NCBI RefSeq assembly: GCF_000566685.1
Contig: NZ_AZQN01000012.1
Coordinates: forward strand, 16,019-80,018
DNA length: 64,000 nt
Direction of reading: 5' to 3'
Origin: Dyadobacter tibetensis Y620-1
GTDB taxonomy: Bacteria; Bacteroidota; Bacteroidia; Cytophagales; Spirosomataceae
A model generated the notes under the pieces. The model made no database searches. It was given only the letters and a program-made list of their open reading frames with translations, and had not been told where the DNA came from. The stretch's first letter is position 1. Every line of letters starts with the position of its first letter. A program made the position numbers and the translations under genes. Shown one piece after another: positions 1-8,802 of this stretch.

Positions 1-489
1 GTTCGCATCACCGAAATATTTCTGTGCCTGCGTTTTGGATAGGATTACAGTATTTGGTTTACTAAGAGCAGTTTTAGAGTCACCAGCTATAAGCGGTAAT
101 GTAAACACCTCAAAAAAGTTAGGATCAACAAATGCCAAATTACCAGATCCTACCAGTTTCTCACCCATTTTAACCTTGAAATTGTCTGTATTATTCGCAA
201 TTCTAGTGGAAGATATAACTCCAGGAAGCTCATTTACGAGGGTCTTTGCAACCGGAGCCATTACTTTGGATTCTTTAAGTTCCTCTCCACTTATTCTACC
301 ATTCAGGATTACCCGCACTATCCTCTCCGACTTTTCATTGAAGCGGTCATAAGAGAGCTCATCCATCACAAAAAGTGAAATAATCAAGCAAGAGGCAATT
401 CCCAAAGCCAACCCAGTGACATTGATAGCAAAAGTCGATTTGTTTTTCGACAAACTCCGCCAGGCAATTTTTATATAATTTTTAAGCAT
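1..489 (-). CDS. FtsX-type ABC transporter permease, N-terminal part (runs off the window)
   Basis: Partial gene: 163 N-terminal residues, the rest lies left of base 1. It begins MLKNYIKIAWR, the same first residues as the permease at 673-3078, followed by one hydrophobic segment (about residues 18-42) and the start of a MacB-like extracytoplasmic domain containing KPNTVILSKT, which parallels EPNSIVLTKA in the neighbour. The family (MacB/FtsX, about 800 residues in Bacteroidota) forms the membrane part of tripartite or mechanotransmitting export systems powered by a LolD/MacB-type ATPase. It is the fourth gene of a minus-strand operon with the adaptor, ATPase and first permease, separated from that permease by about 180 bases. 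The paralogue pair probably works as a heterodimer (inference). Substrate unknown. Confidence 0.88.
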   Translation of the reverse strand, partial: MLKNYIKIAWRSLSKNKSTFAINVTGLALGIASCLIISLFVMDELSYDRFNEKSERIVRVILNGRISGEELKESKVMAPVAKTLVNELPGVISSTRIANNTDNFKVKMGEKLVGSGNLAFVDPNFFEVFTLPLIAGDSKTALSKPNTVILSKTQAQKYFGDAN

Positions 490-672
490 AGCTTTTATTT
501 AATTAGAGTTTAGGGCATAGAAAAATGGCTTCGTTGTATTATTGGTATTCGTTCTTAAATCATTTTTTCAACCGTTTTTTCAAACCCCCAATTCACCATT
601 AGTAATCGACCACTTCTCATGTTACATTACACTTTTAACTATTAACCCCACCATTCACTAATTCCCACTTGT

Positions 673-3078
673 TCACTCCGAACTCAAGACATTGGACAAA
701 TTGATCATGGTCGCTTTTATAGAATAATATAAAATAGTGAACATGGTTAATAACAGGACTAAACCTGCAGAAACAATAAAGGGAATGGGGCTGATTTCCG
801 ATTTATAGGTGAACGTGTCCAACCATTTAGATAGAAAATAAAAGGCAATAGGAAAGGCTAGAAAGCAAGCAATACCAACTAACCCTAAGTAGCTTTTAGC
901 CAATAGGAAGACGATTTGAGAACCTTCAGCACCCAATACTTTTCTCACTGCAATTTCCTTCCTCCGCTGTTGCGTGGTGTATGCAATGAGACCCAGCAAA
1001 CCCAAAAAGGCTAATGCGATGGTTAACCCACCAAAGGTTGAGAAAAGTTGACCTCTTTTTTGGTCCACTTCAAATTGTGCGTTGAAATCCTCTTCAGCAA
1101 ACGAATATTTTATAGGCTCCTTAGGAAATAATTCCTTATAAATGTTTTCAATTACCGTAATTGCATTTGCGACATCCGTACCATCGATTTTAAACTGCAT
1201 CGATCTGTTGTCATGCGTGTATGTAAGCATGAGTGGCTCAATAGGGTTGTAAATAGATCTCATATGAAAATCCTTTACAACGCCAATAACATAAAAATAA
1301 GGTTCAGAATCATTTCCCTGATTTTTGATTCTTTTACCGAGTGCTTTCTTACCCCAACTCATTTTCCTAACAAATGCCTCGTTTACCAATACATTAATGC
1401 AAGAATCAGGTTTGTCGGAAGGTCTAAATGGACGTCCCTCGGCCATCTCTATTTTGAAATTATTTAGGTAATTTTCGTCAATACCAAAATTATCTATCCC
1501 TTGAGAAGTAAAACCATCTTCCGTTTCAATTTCAAAAAGATTATAATTTTGACCCCTGGCCCCTGGAGTATAATAAGAGGTAGAAACTTCCCGAATTTTC
1601 GGACTCTGCAAGGCTTTATTCTTTATAAAATCCAAAGTTCCGGACATTCGACCCTCAACTGAAGGAATGGAAAGTACCAAGATATTTTCTTTGTCATAGC
1701 CTAAATCTCTATTTTGCAAAAAACGGAGTTGGTCATAAATAATCCATGTAGAAATCAGCATGATTATAGATACCACAAATTGAACCACCACAAGACTTTT
1801 ACGCAACCCTTCGTTCGAGGAAGCCTTGGACAATTTGCCTTTTAAAACGACTAAAGGATTAAACCCAGAAAGATAAAATGCAGGATAACAGCCCCCGATA
1901 AAGCCCGCAATTAAAACGATAATTAGCGTGTAAAATAAAGTCAATGGCTGAATTATATCCGAAATAGTTAATGCCTTTCCAGAAATCTGATTAAATATAG
2001 GTAGTAGCAATCCTATGAGCAGGAAACTAAAGCCAAATGATATAAGGGACAGCAGCATTGACTCCGTTAAAAACTGAGCGATTAATTGCCGTTGAATTGA
2101 GCCTGCCACCTTACGAATTCCAATCTCTTTAGCTCTCCGAGCCGAACGAGCGGTTGTAAGATTCATATAATTAATACAGGCAATCAGTAGCAATAGCACT
2201 GCTACTGCAGAAAAGGTGTATATATAGTTTATATTTCCAAGTGGCTCCGGCTCATATTTCAAACTACTCTTTAAATGAATATCAGCAATTGGCATTACGC
2301 TATAATTCATTTTGACACCTAAGGCCTCAAAAATGGACTTTTGATAGGTAGGATAAATATTTGTCAGTTCTTTCTCAAAAGAATTGGGGTCAGATCCTGG
2401 TTTCAATAAAACGTAAGTATAGGCGCCAAAATTACCCCATTGCTCTGGCCTACTGAGTATATCATTTAAAGTAGATAAGGAAATAAGCGAATTAAATTGA
2501 ATGTGTGAATTTCTAGGCACATCTGCCATTACTCCAGTTATTTTATATACTTTGGTGCCTTCACCTTCCAGAGATTTCCCCAAAGCCTCCTGAGGATCTC
2601 TGAAAAATCTCAATGAAATTGCCTTTGTTAAAACGATACTATTGGGTTCCTTTAAGGCCGTTTTAGGGTCACCAACAATAAAGGGATGCTGAAAAACTTC
2701 GAAGTTATTACTATCGGCATAGTACACTTTCTCAATATAAAACTCATTTCCATCATTCTTCAAAAGTGTTTTCTGACTACCTGGCAAATACCTAACAGAC
2801 GCTTCAACCTCACTATAATCGTTGGCAAGAGCAGGACCCATCACCATTGAAGAGATGGCAATACGATCGGTTTTCTTAGGCTCTACTATTTCGCTATTGA
2901 CGCGATATATTCGATCTGCCTTCTCATGGTAATTATCAAAACTTACTTCATCCTGGATATAATAGAATAACAGCAAGCTAAAGGTGAGTCCGATGGTCAA
3001 ACTTAAAATATTGAGAGCCGAAAACCCTTTATCCGACATTAAACGCCGCCAGGCAATTTTTATATAATTTTTAAGCAT
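673..3078 (-). CDS. FtsX-type ABC transporter permease, full length
   Basis: 801 residues, the usual size for the Bacteroidota FtsX/MacB double-unit permeases. Order: N-terminal TM (about 20-42), MacB-like periplasmic domain (about 45-275), three TM helices (about 285-410) containing the conserved RAKEIGIRKVAGS coupling motif, another TM near 430, a second periplasmic domain (about 455-670), then a C-terminal three-TM unit with the matching RRKEIAVRKVLGA motif. Two FtsX units in one chain are therefore both intact. It sits downstream of the ATPase at 3323-4000 and upstream of a paralogous permease. Expected role: energy transfer from the ATPase to the periplasmic adaptor for export of a small molecule or peptide, or for envelope stress relief; the substrate cannot be read from the sequence. 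Confidence 0.93.
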   Translation of the reverse strand: MLKNYIKIAWRRLMSDKGFSALNILSLTIGLTFSLLLFYYIQDEVSFDNYHEKADRIYRVNSEIVEPKKTDRIAISSMVMGPALANDYSEVEASVRYLPGSQKTLLKNDGNEFYIEKVYYADSNNFEVFQHPFIVGDPKTALKEPNSIVLTKAISLRFFRDPQEALGKSLEGEGTKVYKITGVMADVPRNSHIQFNSLISLSTLNDILSRPEQWGNFGAYTYVLLKPGSDPNSFEKELTNIYPTYQKSIFEALGVKMNYSVMPIADIHLKSSLKYEPEPLGNINYIYTFSAVAVLLLLIACINYMNLTTARSARRAKEIGIRKVAGSIQRQLIAQFLTESMLLSLISFGFSFLLIGLLLPIFNQISGKALTISDIIQPLTLFYTLIIVLIAGFIGGCYPAFYLSGFNPLVVLKGKLSKASSNEGLRKSLVVVQFVVSIIMLISTWIIYDQLRFLQNRDLGYDKENILVLSIPSVEGRMSGTLDFIKNKALQSPKIREVSTSYYTPGARGQNYNLFEIETEDGFTSQGIDNFGIDENYLNNFKIEMAEGRPFRPSDKPDSCINVLVNEAFVRKMSWGKKALGKRIKNQGNDSEPYFYVIGVVKDFHMRSIYNPIEPLMLTYTHDNRSMQFKIDGTDVANAITVIENIYKELFPKEPIKYSFAEEDFNAQFEVDQKRGQLFSTFGGLTIALAFLGLLGLIAYTTQQRRKEIAVRKVLGAEGSQIVFLLAKSYLGLVGIACFLAFPIAFYFLSKWLDTFTYKSEISPIPFIVSAGLVLLLTMFTILYYSIKATMINLSNVLSSE

Positions 3079-3093
3079 GGGTTGTAGGGGTAA

Positions 3094-3117
3094 AAAGGTT
3101 AAAGGTTAAAGGTTAAA
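3094..3117. repeat. AAAGGTT heptamer tandem repeat
   Basis: Three perfect copies of AAAGGTT plus a partial fourth stand just upstream of the permease start (3078) in the 245-base gap to the ATPase gene. No promoter or hairpin was recognised in this gap. Such a short array could vary by slippage and change the 5' leader length of the permease message; that is inference. Confidence 0.6.
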
Positions 3118-3322
3118 GCTGTTTGCTTTCACAACGCATTTAAAATTGTCAAGCATTTCTGCTTTCAAATCGAACAAACTGAAAAAATATTCCTTCTTTA
3201 ACATGTAGTTAAGAATTAATTGAACTGGATTGCCATAGCTTACAACCATATATCACTCACTTTTAACTTTACCTTCCCCCTTTTAACATTTAACTTGCCA
3301 ACATTTAACAATATTTCTTCCT

Positions 3323-4000
3323 TTACACATGAAAATTCTCCGTAACAATCTTCCCGTCAAACAGATTGACGGTTCGGTGGGCGAAGCTGGCGTCGTAGGG
3401 TGAGTGGGTTACCATGGCAATGGTGGTCCCCTCCTCATTGAGTTCCTGCAACAGATTCATCACATCCTTACCATTGGCAGAGTCTAGGTTACCGGTTGGC
3501 TCATCGGCGAGAATTAATTTGGGCTTCGCTACTACCGCACGAGCTATGGCTACACGCTGCTGCTGCCCTCCGCTGAGCTGCTGCGGAAAGTGATTGCGAC
3601 GGTGCATCATATTCATCCGTTTCAAAGTAGCCTCTACTTTTTCATCCCTTTCTTTGGAAGGTACTTTCAGGTATAGTAATGGCAATTCTACGTTTTCAAA
3701 TACCGTCAACTCGTCTATCAGATTAAAACTCTGAAAAACGAAACCCACATTCCCTTTCCGCAGCTGCGCCCGTTGTCGCTCTGACATTTTCTCAACATCC
3801 GAACCGTAGAAATTATAAGTACCACTACTGGGATTATCAAGCAGGCCAATAATATTCAATAATGTGGACTTCCCACAGCCCGAAGGACCCATAATGGCTA
3901 CAAATTCACCATCATTAATAGTAAGGTTAATCCCGTTAAGCGCAGTTGTCTCTACCTCCTCTGTAGCGAATATTTTTTGAAGATTGGTAATGGTTAACAT
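3323..4000 (-). CDS. ABC transporter ATP-binding protein (MacB/LolD type)
   Basis: 225 residues, a stand-alone nucleotide-binding subunit. Walker A GPSGCGKST (about residues 39-47), Q-loop in VGFVFQSF, ABC signature LSGGQQQRVAIARA, Walker B LILADEPTGNLDS and the switch histidine in AMVTHS are all intact, so it should be an active ATPase. The TGNLDSANG stretch is characteristic of the MacB/LolD/FtsE subgroup that pairs with FtsX-fold permeases. It lies between the adaptor gene (4597-5850) and the first permease on the minus strand, although a gene on the opposite strand interrupts the spacing before it. It would dimerise on the cytoplasmic side of the permease pair. Confidence 0.95.
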   Translation of the reverse strand: MLTITNLQKIFATEEVETTALNGINLTINDGEFVAIMGPSGCGKSTLLNIIGLLDNPSSGTYNFYGSDVEKMSERQRAQLRKGNVGFVFQSFNLIDELTVFENVELPLLYLKVPSKERDEKVEATLKRMNMMHRRNHFPQQLSGGQQQRVAIARAVVAKPKLILADEPTGNLDSANGKDVMNLLQELNEEGTTIAMVTHSPYDASFAHRTVNLFDGKIVTENFHV

Positions 4001-4002
4001 GG

Positions 4003-4037
4003 TATTAGATTTTAGGTTTTTAGGCGTTAGGATTTAG
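4003..4037. repeat. TTAGG-type repeat, left flank of the four-helix-bundle gene
   Basis: Short stretch with TTTTAGG, TTTTTAGG and GTTAGG units on the plus strand. The inverse form (CCTAAC and CCTAAA units) occurs at 4564-4591 on the other side of the gene at 4160-4531, so that gene sits between imperfect inverted repeats. Confidence 0.55.
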
Positions 4038-4159
4038 AAATTCACAGTTATTTATTATACATTTTTTGGATATAATCATGATACAGACCTCCTTTAATTC
4101 AGATATATGGCGCATTTTATTTATCTTGATTAAGTTATTCATCAACAATAAAATAGATT

Positions 4160-4531
4160 ATGAAAAAATTTCAAGAACTAATCATTTGGCAAAGAAGCCA
4201 TGAGCTTACACTTCAAGTTTATCGGCATTCTAAATCATTTCCTCCTAATGAAATATATGGTTTGACCTCTCAAATACGACGGTCAAGTTCCTCCATTCCT
4301 ACGAATATTGCAGAAGGCTGTGGTCGAGATTCTGATGCCGAATTATGTCGTTTTATGATTATTTCCATGGGTTCAGCGTCAGAATTAGAATATCAACTAA
4401 TATTATCAAGAGATTTGGGATACCTAAATCTCGAAACTTTCGAATCATTAACAAATGAGTTAACCGAAGTCAAGAAAATGCTCAATAGTTTCATTCAAAA
4501 AGTAAAAGCAAGGCAAATTCTTAAACCTTAA
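4160..4531 (+). CDS. Four-helix-bundle protein (23S rRNA intervening-sequence protein family)
   Basis: 123 residues, the normal size of the S23/IVP four-helix-bundle family. Typical motifs: FQELIIWQRSHELTLQVY at the N terminus, the central RRSSSSIPTNIAEGCGRDS, then SMGSASELEYQLILSRDLGYL. Members form a pentameric bundle with a basic surface and are encoded within 23S rRNA intervening sequences of some bacteria, and as solitary genes in many Bacteroidota; the solitary version has no agreed function. Here it runs opposite to the efflux operon and occupies the gap between adaptor and ATPase, bounded by inverted TTAGG-like repeats, which suggests it arrived as an insertion. It has its own ATG and an AT-rich upstream region. 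Family call is firm, role unknown. Confidence 0.9.
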   Translation: MKKFQELIIWQRSHELTLQVYRHSKSFPPNEIYGLTSQIRRSSSSIPTNIAEGCGRDSDAELCRFMIISMGSASELEYQLILSRDLGYLNLETFESLTNELTEVKKMLNSFIQKVKARQILKP

Positions 4532-4563
4532 ATATTATTTATTAGGTTTTATCCATATTAACA

Positions 4564-4591
4564 CAACCTAACACCTAAACCCTAACACCTA
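4564..4591. repeat. CCTAA-type repeat, right flank of the four-helix-bundle gene
   Basis: Three spaced units (ACCTAAC, ACCTAAA, CCCTAAC) that are the reverse complement of the TTAGG units at 4003-4037. It ends just before the stop codon region of the adaptor gene at 4597. Together the two arrays form an imperfect inverted repeat around one gene. Confidence 0.55.
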
Positions 4592-4596
4592 TGTAG

Positions 4597-5850
4597 CTAA
4601 TTCCTCAACTCCAGCACCTCCTTCTCCCCAAAATTCCCGTAAGAGCTAGTAATGACCTGGTCGCCTGGTTTCAGGCCATCCAGCACTTCATAATATTGCG
4701 GGTTTTTACGCCCCAAAGTAATATTCCTTTTCTCAGCACGCTGATTATTCTTATCCACTACATAGACCCAGTTTCCACCAGTATCGGAAAAGAAGCCACC
4801 AACTGGTAATAAAATCGCTTGTCCTGGTTGACCTAATTCCAATCGAATTGGAGAAGATTGACCTCTGCGTATACCGTTTGGAGTGTTTTTTTTGAAGATC
4901 ATATCCACGGCGAATCTTCCGCTTTTTACTTCGGGATATATTTTGACCACCTGCATAGGATATACCTTGCCAACAAAGTCAAATTTGGCCTCTAGGCCCG
5001 AAAAAATTCGAGATATATAATGTTCATCTATCTCAGCACGAATCTTAAAACCATTCATGTCATCAATTTGTCCAATATTTTGACCTTGATTGATGTTCGA
5101 GCCAATTTCTACATCAATGGAAGACAGTAATCCGGAAACGGGTGCTTTCACGACCAGATTTTCCAGAGTTTGCCTCCATAAATCCACATTTTTTTGGGTT
5201 CTTGCCAGCGTTCCTTCCAATTGTTTAATCTGAATTTCGGCATTTTCCTCTTGGTATTTTTGAGACTGAATTTCGATACTACGCTCCTGAACCAATTTAT
5301 CATAATCGATTTTACTTTTAGTAAATTCTTTATCTGAAATCACCTTCTGATTGAATAGTACCTTGTTTCTGTCATGTACGTCTTTAAACTCAGCGATCCG
5401 GTAGTCCAGATCGTTCAACGTTTTGTCGAGATTAAATTTCTCCACCTTCAACCGTTGCCTGGTATTTTGGAGGTCATTTACGAGCCGGCTCGCTTCCGTT
5501 TCCGACTGCAAAAAGTTAAGTTTGAGTTGCTGATTTTCTAGGCGAAGAATAATATCTCCTTCCTTCACCATATTGCCACCCTCTACCAGTTTTTGAGTAA
5601 CATAACCACCCACGATAGCATCCAGCTGAATCGTTTTCAAAGGTTGTACCACCCCTTGAATAATGATGAATTCATCAAACGATCCGTTTTTCACTTCTGA
5701 AATCGTTATTTTGTCCGTTTCTACGTTCAATTTCGAGCGGTGATCTGCAATCAAAAAGTTATACGCCAGTAAGGCAATCACCATTACAGCCCCCCCAATG
5801 ATTGCGATTCGTTTGGTATTCCAATATTTTTTCTCAATTTTCTTGTCCAT
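4597..5850 (-). CDS. HlyD/MacA-type periplasmic adaptor subunit
   Basis: About 417 residues from the ATG at 5850 (an upstream ATG at 5874 would add eight residues before MDKKIEKKYW; the shorter form puts the membrane anchor in the usual place). One N-terminal TM anchor (IAIIGGAVMVIALLAYNFLI), a biotinyl-lipoyl half domain, a long coiled-coil hairpin (about residues 100-215, rich in Glu, Lys and Gln), the second lipoyl half with VKAPVSGLLSSIDVEIGS, then beta-barrel and membrane-proximal domains. This is the architecture of MacA and other membrane fusion proteins that link an inner-membrane exporter to an outer-membrane channel. It is the first gene of the efflux operon, divergent from the sigma-54 regulator at 6080, which probably controls it. 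No TolC-like gene is visible in the window. Confidence 0.93.
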   Translation of the reverse strand: MDKKIEKKYWNTKRIAIIGGAVMVIALLAYNFLIADHRSKLNVETDKITISEVKNGSFDEFIIIQGVVQPLKTIQLDAIVGGYVTQKLVEGGNMVKEGDIILRLENQQLKLNFLQSETEASRLVNDLQNTRQRLKVEKFNLDKTLNDLDYRIAEFKDVHDRNKVLFNQKVISDKEFTKSKIDYDKLVQERSIEIQSQKYQEENAEIQIKQLEGTLARTQKNVDLWRQTLENLVVKAPVSGLLSSIDVEIGSNINQGQNIGQIDDMNGFKIRAEIDEHYISRIFSGLEAKFDFVGKVYPMQVVKIYPEVKSGRFAVDMIFKKNTPNGIRRGQSSPIRLELGQPGQAILLPVGGFFSDTGGNWVYVVDKNNQRAEKRNITLGRKNPQYYEVLDGLKPGDQVITSSYGNFGEKEVLELRN

Positions 5851-5976
5851 CGTTGGTTCAGATAATATCAACACTACTTCCAGAGTAACAAAGCTGTGCC
5901 ATCAAATACAAACCATTGATTATGAAGAATTTAAAATAAAAAATTATCATTTTTATTGATCGAAAACGAACACATA

Positions 5977-5992
5977 TGTCCGATTTCGGACA
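5977..5992. promoter_or_regulatory. Perfect dyad, candidate enhancer site for the NtrC-type regulator
   Basis: TGTCCGA-TT-TCGGACA, a perfect 7+7 inverted repeat with a two-base centre, lies in the 229-base gap between the divergent adaptor gene (start 5850) and response regulator gene (start 6080). It is 85 to 140 bases from each start, a normal distance for an upstream activating sequence bound by the Fis-type helix-turn-helix of an NtrC-family protein. Only one copy was seen. Function is inference. Confidence 0.5.
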
Positions 5993-6079
5993 GTACTTGA
6001 CAAGCACTTTATATTGCATGACGCATTTCTTCAGAAAGGCGTAAATTAGTAGTTCTATCACCACTGACATACCAAACCC

Positions 6080-7393
6080 ATGGCCCATATTCTAATAATA
6101 GATGATGATGTTGACATTTTGAGTGCCGCCAAATTGTTTTTGAAACGACACTTTTCTGAAATCACCATCGAGAAGAAACCGGAGAAAATTCCCTTCCTTT
6201 TGAATAACTACTGTTATGATCTGATTTTGCTGGATATGAATTTTACGCAGGATTTGAGCTCTGGAATGGAAGGATTTCATTGGCTAGATAGAATTTTGGA
6301 TCTAAAACCGGAAGCCAAGGTGGTACTCTTCACGGCCTATGGGGATGTTGAAATGGCGGTCAAATCCATTAAACTTGGAGCAAAAGACTTTGTACTAAAA
6401 CCATGGAACAACCAAAAACTATTGGACAGCCTTCATGCGGTCCTGGATGAACCTGTACCGAAAATAAACGAAATAGAGCATGAGTTAATAGGTGAATCGG
6501 TGGTTTTACGAGAAGCAATGAAACTGATGCTTCGGGTAGCAAAAACCGATGCCAATATTTTAATTCTGGGCGAGAATGGAACAGGTAAGGACCTTATGGC
6601 CAAAGCCATACATAAAAACTCTACTAGATCAAAGGGGCCCTTTATCCGGGCAGATATCGCCTCCTTACCTGAAACACTGGTTGAAAGCGAGTTATTTGGC
6701 CATGAAAAGGGTGCTTTTACCGACGCTAAAACGACCCGAATTGGGAAGTTTGAAGAGGCCGACAGGGGAACACTTTTTCTGGACGAAGTTGGGAATTTAT
6801 CGCTCACCACGCAACGGAAGCTATTGAACACACTTCAGAATCGTACGATTGTAAAACTTGGTCAAAACAAAGAAACGAAGCTCGATATCCGGTTGATTTG
6901 CGCCACCAACGAGGTCATTAGCGAAAAAGTTGCCTCAAATGAATTCAGAGAAGATTTGTTTTATAGGATTAATACCGTTACCATTGAGATGCCCCCCTTA
7001 CGCAACCGTAAGGGAGACATTGAGTTGTTGGCCTCCCATTTCCTGAATATTTATAACAAAAAATACAATCGAAAAATAGCTGGTTTTTCTGCCAATTTAA
7101 AGCAGAAAATGGAGCTATACGCATGGCCTGGGAATGTGCGAGAACTGCAACATGCAGTAGAGCGTGCGGTTATTTTATGCCAAAATAATCTCTTGGAAAT
7201 GGCTGATCTATTTGGTTCCGAACGAGAAATGTCAAGCTCCCCGAAGTTAAAAAGCTATGATCTGGAAGAGGTTGAAAGGCAGCTCATTTCAGAAGTCATG
7301 CAACGCCAGAGGGGAAATATTTCGGAGGCAGCAAAAGAACTCGGATTATCTAGAGCGGCATTATACCGTCGTATTGAAAAATACGGTCTTTAA
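6080..7393 (+). CDS. Sigma-54-dependent response regulator (NtrC family)
   Basis: 437 residues in three domains. Receiver domain (1-125) with acidic pocket DDD at 8-10, phospho-acceptor Asp52 in LLDMN and conserved Lys in VLKPW. AAA+ sigma-54 interaction domain (about 140-370) with Walker A GENGTGKD, the GAFTDA loop (GAFTGA variant common in this group), Walker B GTLFLDEVG and the Arg fingers near LFYRIN. C-terminal Fis-type helix-turn-helix (about 400-437) with NISEAAKELGLSRAALYRR. It should activate sigma-54 promoters after phosphorylation by the kinase encoded 9 bases downstream. Its divergent position beside the ABC efflux operon suggests it senses envelope or drug stress and switches on that operon. 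Confidence 0.95.
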   Translation: MAHILIIDDDVDILSAAKLFLKRHFSEITIEKKPEKIPFLLNNYCYDLILLDMNFTQDLSSGMEGFHWLDRILDLKPEAKVVLFTAYGDVEMAVKSIKLGAKDFVLKPWNNQKLLDSLHAVLDEPVPKINEIEHELIGESVVLREAMKLMLRVAKTDANILILGENGTGKDLMAKAIHKNSTRSKGPFIRADIASLPETLVESELFGHEKGAFTDAKTTRIGKFEEADRGTLFLDEVGNLSLTTQRKLLNTLQNRTIVKLGQNKETKLDIRLICATNEVISEKVASNEFREDLFYRINTVTIEMPPLRNRKGDIELLASHFLNIYNKKYNRKIAGFSANLKQKMELYAWPGNVRELQHAVERAVILCQNNLLEMADLFGSEREMSSSPKLKSYDLEEVERQLISEVMQRQRGNISEAAKELGLSRAALYRRIEKYGL

Positions 7394-7402
7394 TATTTAA
7401 CC

Positions 7403-8710
7403 ATGAAAAGGTTTTCAATTCAAATCATATTACGCATTAGTCTCCTAGTACTTACCGCCAGTGCTTTGCCCTTTTTGGTAGCTCTGAGAATGTACCTGGC
7501 TGCCTGCTTAATTGGAGTGATATTGCTATTTCTAGGCATTTCTCTATACCGTGTTACCACATCGGTCAACCGAAAATTGACCCTATTCTTTGAGTCAATA
7601 GAATATTCCGATTTTACGGTGAAACTCAACTCTGACAGTCAAAAGGGAAATAGTTTTGCCGATTTGAATAGCCGTCTAACCAATGTGATGGAGATGTTCC
7701 GAGCCTCACGCGCTGAAAAGGAAGCAAATTTTCATTTTTTAAATACGGTACTACAGCATATTGACGTAGGAATTATCTGTTACAAAAAGTCTGGTGAAGT
7801 GGAAATTATGAATAAGGCTGCTATCAGACTTTTAGATCTTCACAAACTTCGAAAAATCTCGGATTTACGTAACAGTAACAAGGGCAACTTGTACGAGTCT
7901 ATTCAGGAGATCTCCATACCTGGGCGGCTTATGTATGAAAGTGAAGAAGGCCGACAACTTTCCATTACTATCACCAAATTAGAGTTACAGGGTAGAACGG
8001 TTAACATTTTAGGAATACAAAATATACGCACAGAACTCCAAATAAAAGAAGTGACAGCCTGGCAAAACCTTACCAAGGTATTAAGACATGAAATCATGAA
8101 TTCCATTGCTCCAATTGTCTCTTTGGTAGGTACAATGCGAACCATTTTATCCGAAGATTTTGTATCGAAAGAAGGTATTGAGGAACCTCTGGAAGACCTT
8201 AATCTGGCATTGTCTACGATCGAAAGTCGGGGCAATGGAATAATTGATTTTGTAAATGCCTACCGTGATTTCACGACTTTACCAAAACCCGCATTAAAAG
8301 TCATATGGGTCTCAGATATCTTAAGACACTTCGAAAATTTAATACTATCAACCCCTATAGACATCAATATCATCCATAATTTCGAGATAGAATGCGACCA
8401 GGGCCAAATTGAAATGGTATTATTGAATTTGGTCAAAAACGCCGTTGAAGCAGTTGGAGACTCTGAAAATGCCCGTATTGAAATCAAAACTTATTTACAA
8501 AATTCTCACAAAATCATTGAAGTTATGGACAATGGGACCGGTATTGTACCGGAAGCTATCGATAAGATATTTGTCCCATTTTTTACGACAAAGAAAACGG
8601 GTTCGGGTATAGGTTTGAGCCTTTCAAAACAAATTATGCAGATGCATGGTGGTGACTTACGCGTAACCTCACAGCAAGGTATAGGTACAAGCTTTGGAAT
8701 GATTTTCTGA
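7403..8710 (+). CDS. Sensor histidine kinase partner of the NtrC-type regulator
   Basis: 435 residues. Two closely spaced N-terminal TM helices (about 8-27 and 30-50) with almost no periplasmic loop, so the signal is probably sensed in the membrane or cytoplasm. A HAMP-like linker and PAS-like segment (about 105-210) follow, then the H-box with His229 in VLRHEIMNSIAP, and an HATPase domain with N-box LVKNAVEAV, G1 DNGTGI, F-box PFFTTKK and G2 GSGIGLSLS. All kinase motifs are present. The RHEI(M/L)NS box is typical of the NtrY-like kinases paired with FtsX-associated NtrC regulators in Bacteroidota. It ends just before a hairpin shared with the convergent fasciclin gene. Confidence 0.94.
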   Translation: MKRFSIQIILRISLLVLTASALPFLVALRMYLAACLIGVILLFLGISLYRVTTSVNRKLTLFFESIEYSDFTVKLNSDSQKGNSFADLNSRLTNVMEMFRASRAEKEANFHFLNTVLQHIDVGIICYKKSGEVEIMNKAAIRLLDLHKLRKISDLRNSNKGNLYESIQEISIPGRLMYESEEGRQLSITITKLELQGRTVNILGIQNIRTELQIKEVTAWQNLTKVLRHEIMNSIAPIVSLVGTMRTILSEDFVSKEGIEEPLEDLNLALSTIESRGNGIIDFVNAYRDFTTLPKPALKVIWVSDILRHFENLILSTPIDINIIHNFEIECDQGQIEMVLLNLVKNAVEAVGDSENARIEIKTYLQNSHKIIEVMDNGTGIVPEAIDKIFVPFFTTKKTGSGIGLSLSKQIMQMHGGDLRVTSQQGIGTSFGMIF

Positions 8711-8742
8711 CCTGATAAAAAATTATGTAGCCTGAAAATAAA

Positions 8743-8780
8743 AAATGATTGCAGCGCCATCTTAGCTTCTGCAATCATTT
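8743..8780 (-). terminator. Rho-independent terminator for the fasciclin gene
   Basis: A 12-bp perfect stem (AAATGATTGCAG with its complement, loop 8755-8768). On the minus strand it is followed by TTTTATTTTC, giving a U-rich tail, so it best terminates the gene at 8803-9360. It may also act weakly for the convergent kinase gene. Confidence 0.75.
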
Positions 8781-8802
8781 ATAAATCGGTGCGATTTGAA
8801 AT

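Noticed and set aside
5882..5902. Sigma-54 -24/-12 promoter ahead of the efflux adaptor gene (minus strand TGGCACAGCTTTGTT)
   Set aside because: The -24 half TGGCAC is perfect, but there is no GC at the required ten-base spacing; the -12 half reads TTTGTT. Left out as a feature although the context would fit.
6433..6831. 132-codon minus-strand frame inside the sigma-54 regulator gene
   Set aside because: Antisense to the conserved AAA+ core; serine-rich composition typical of shadow frames.
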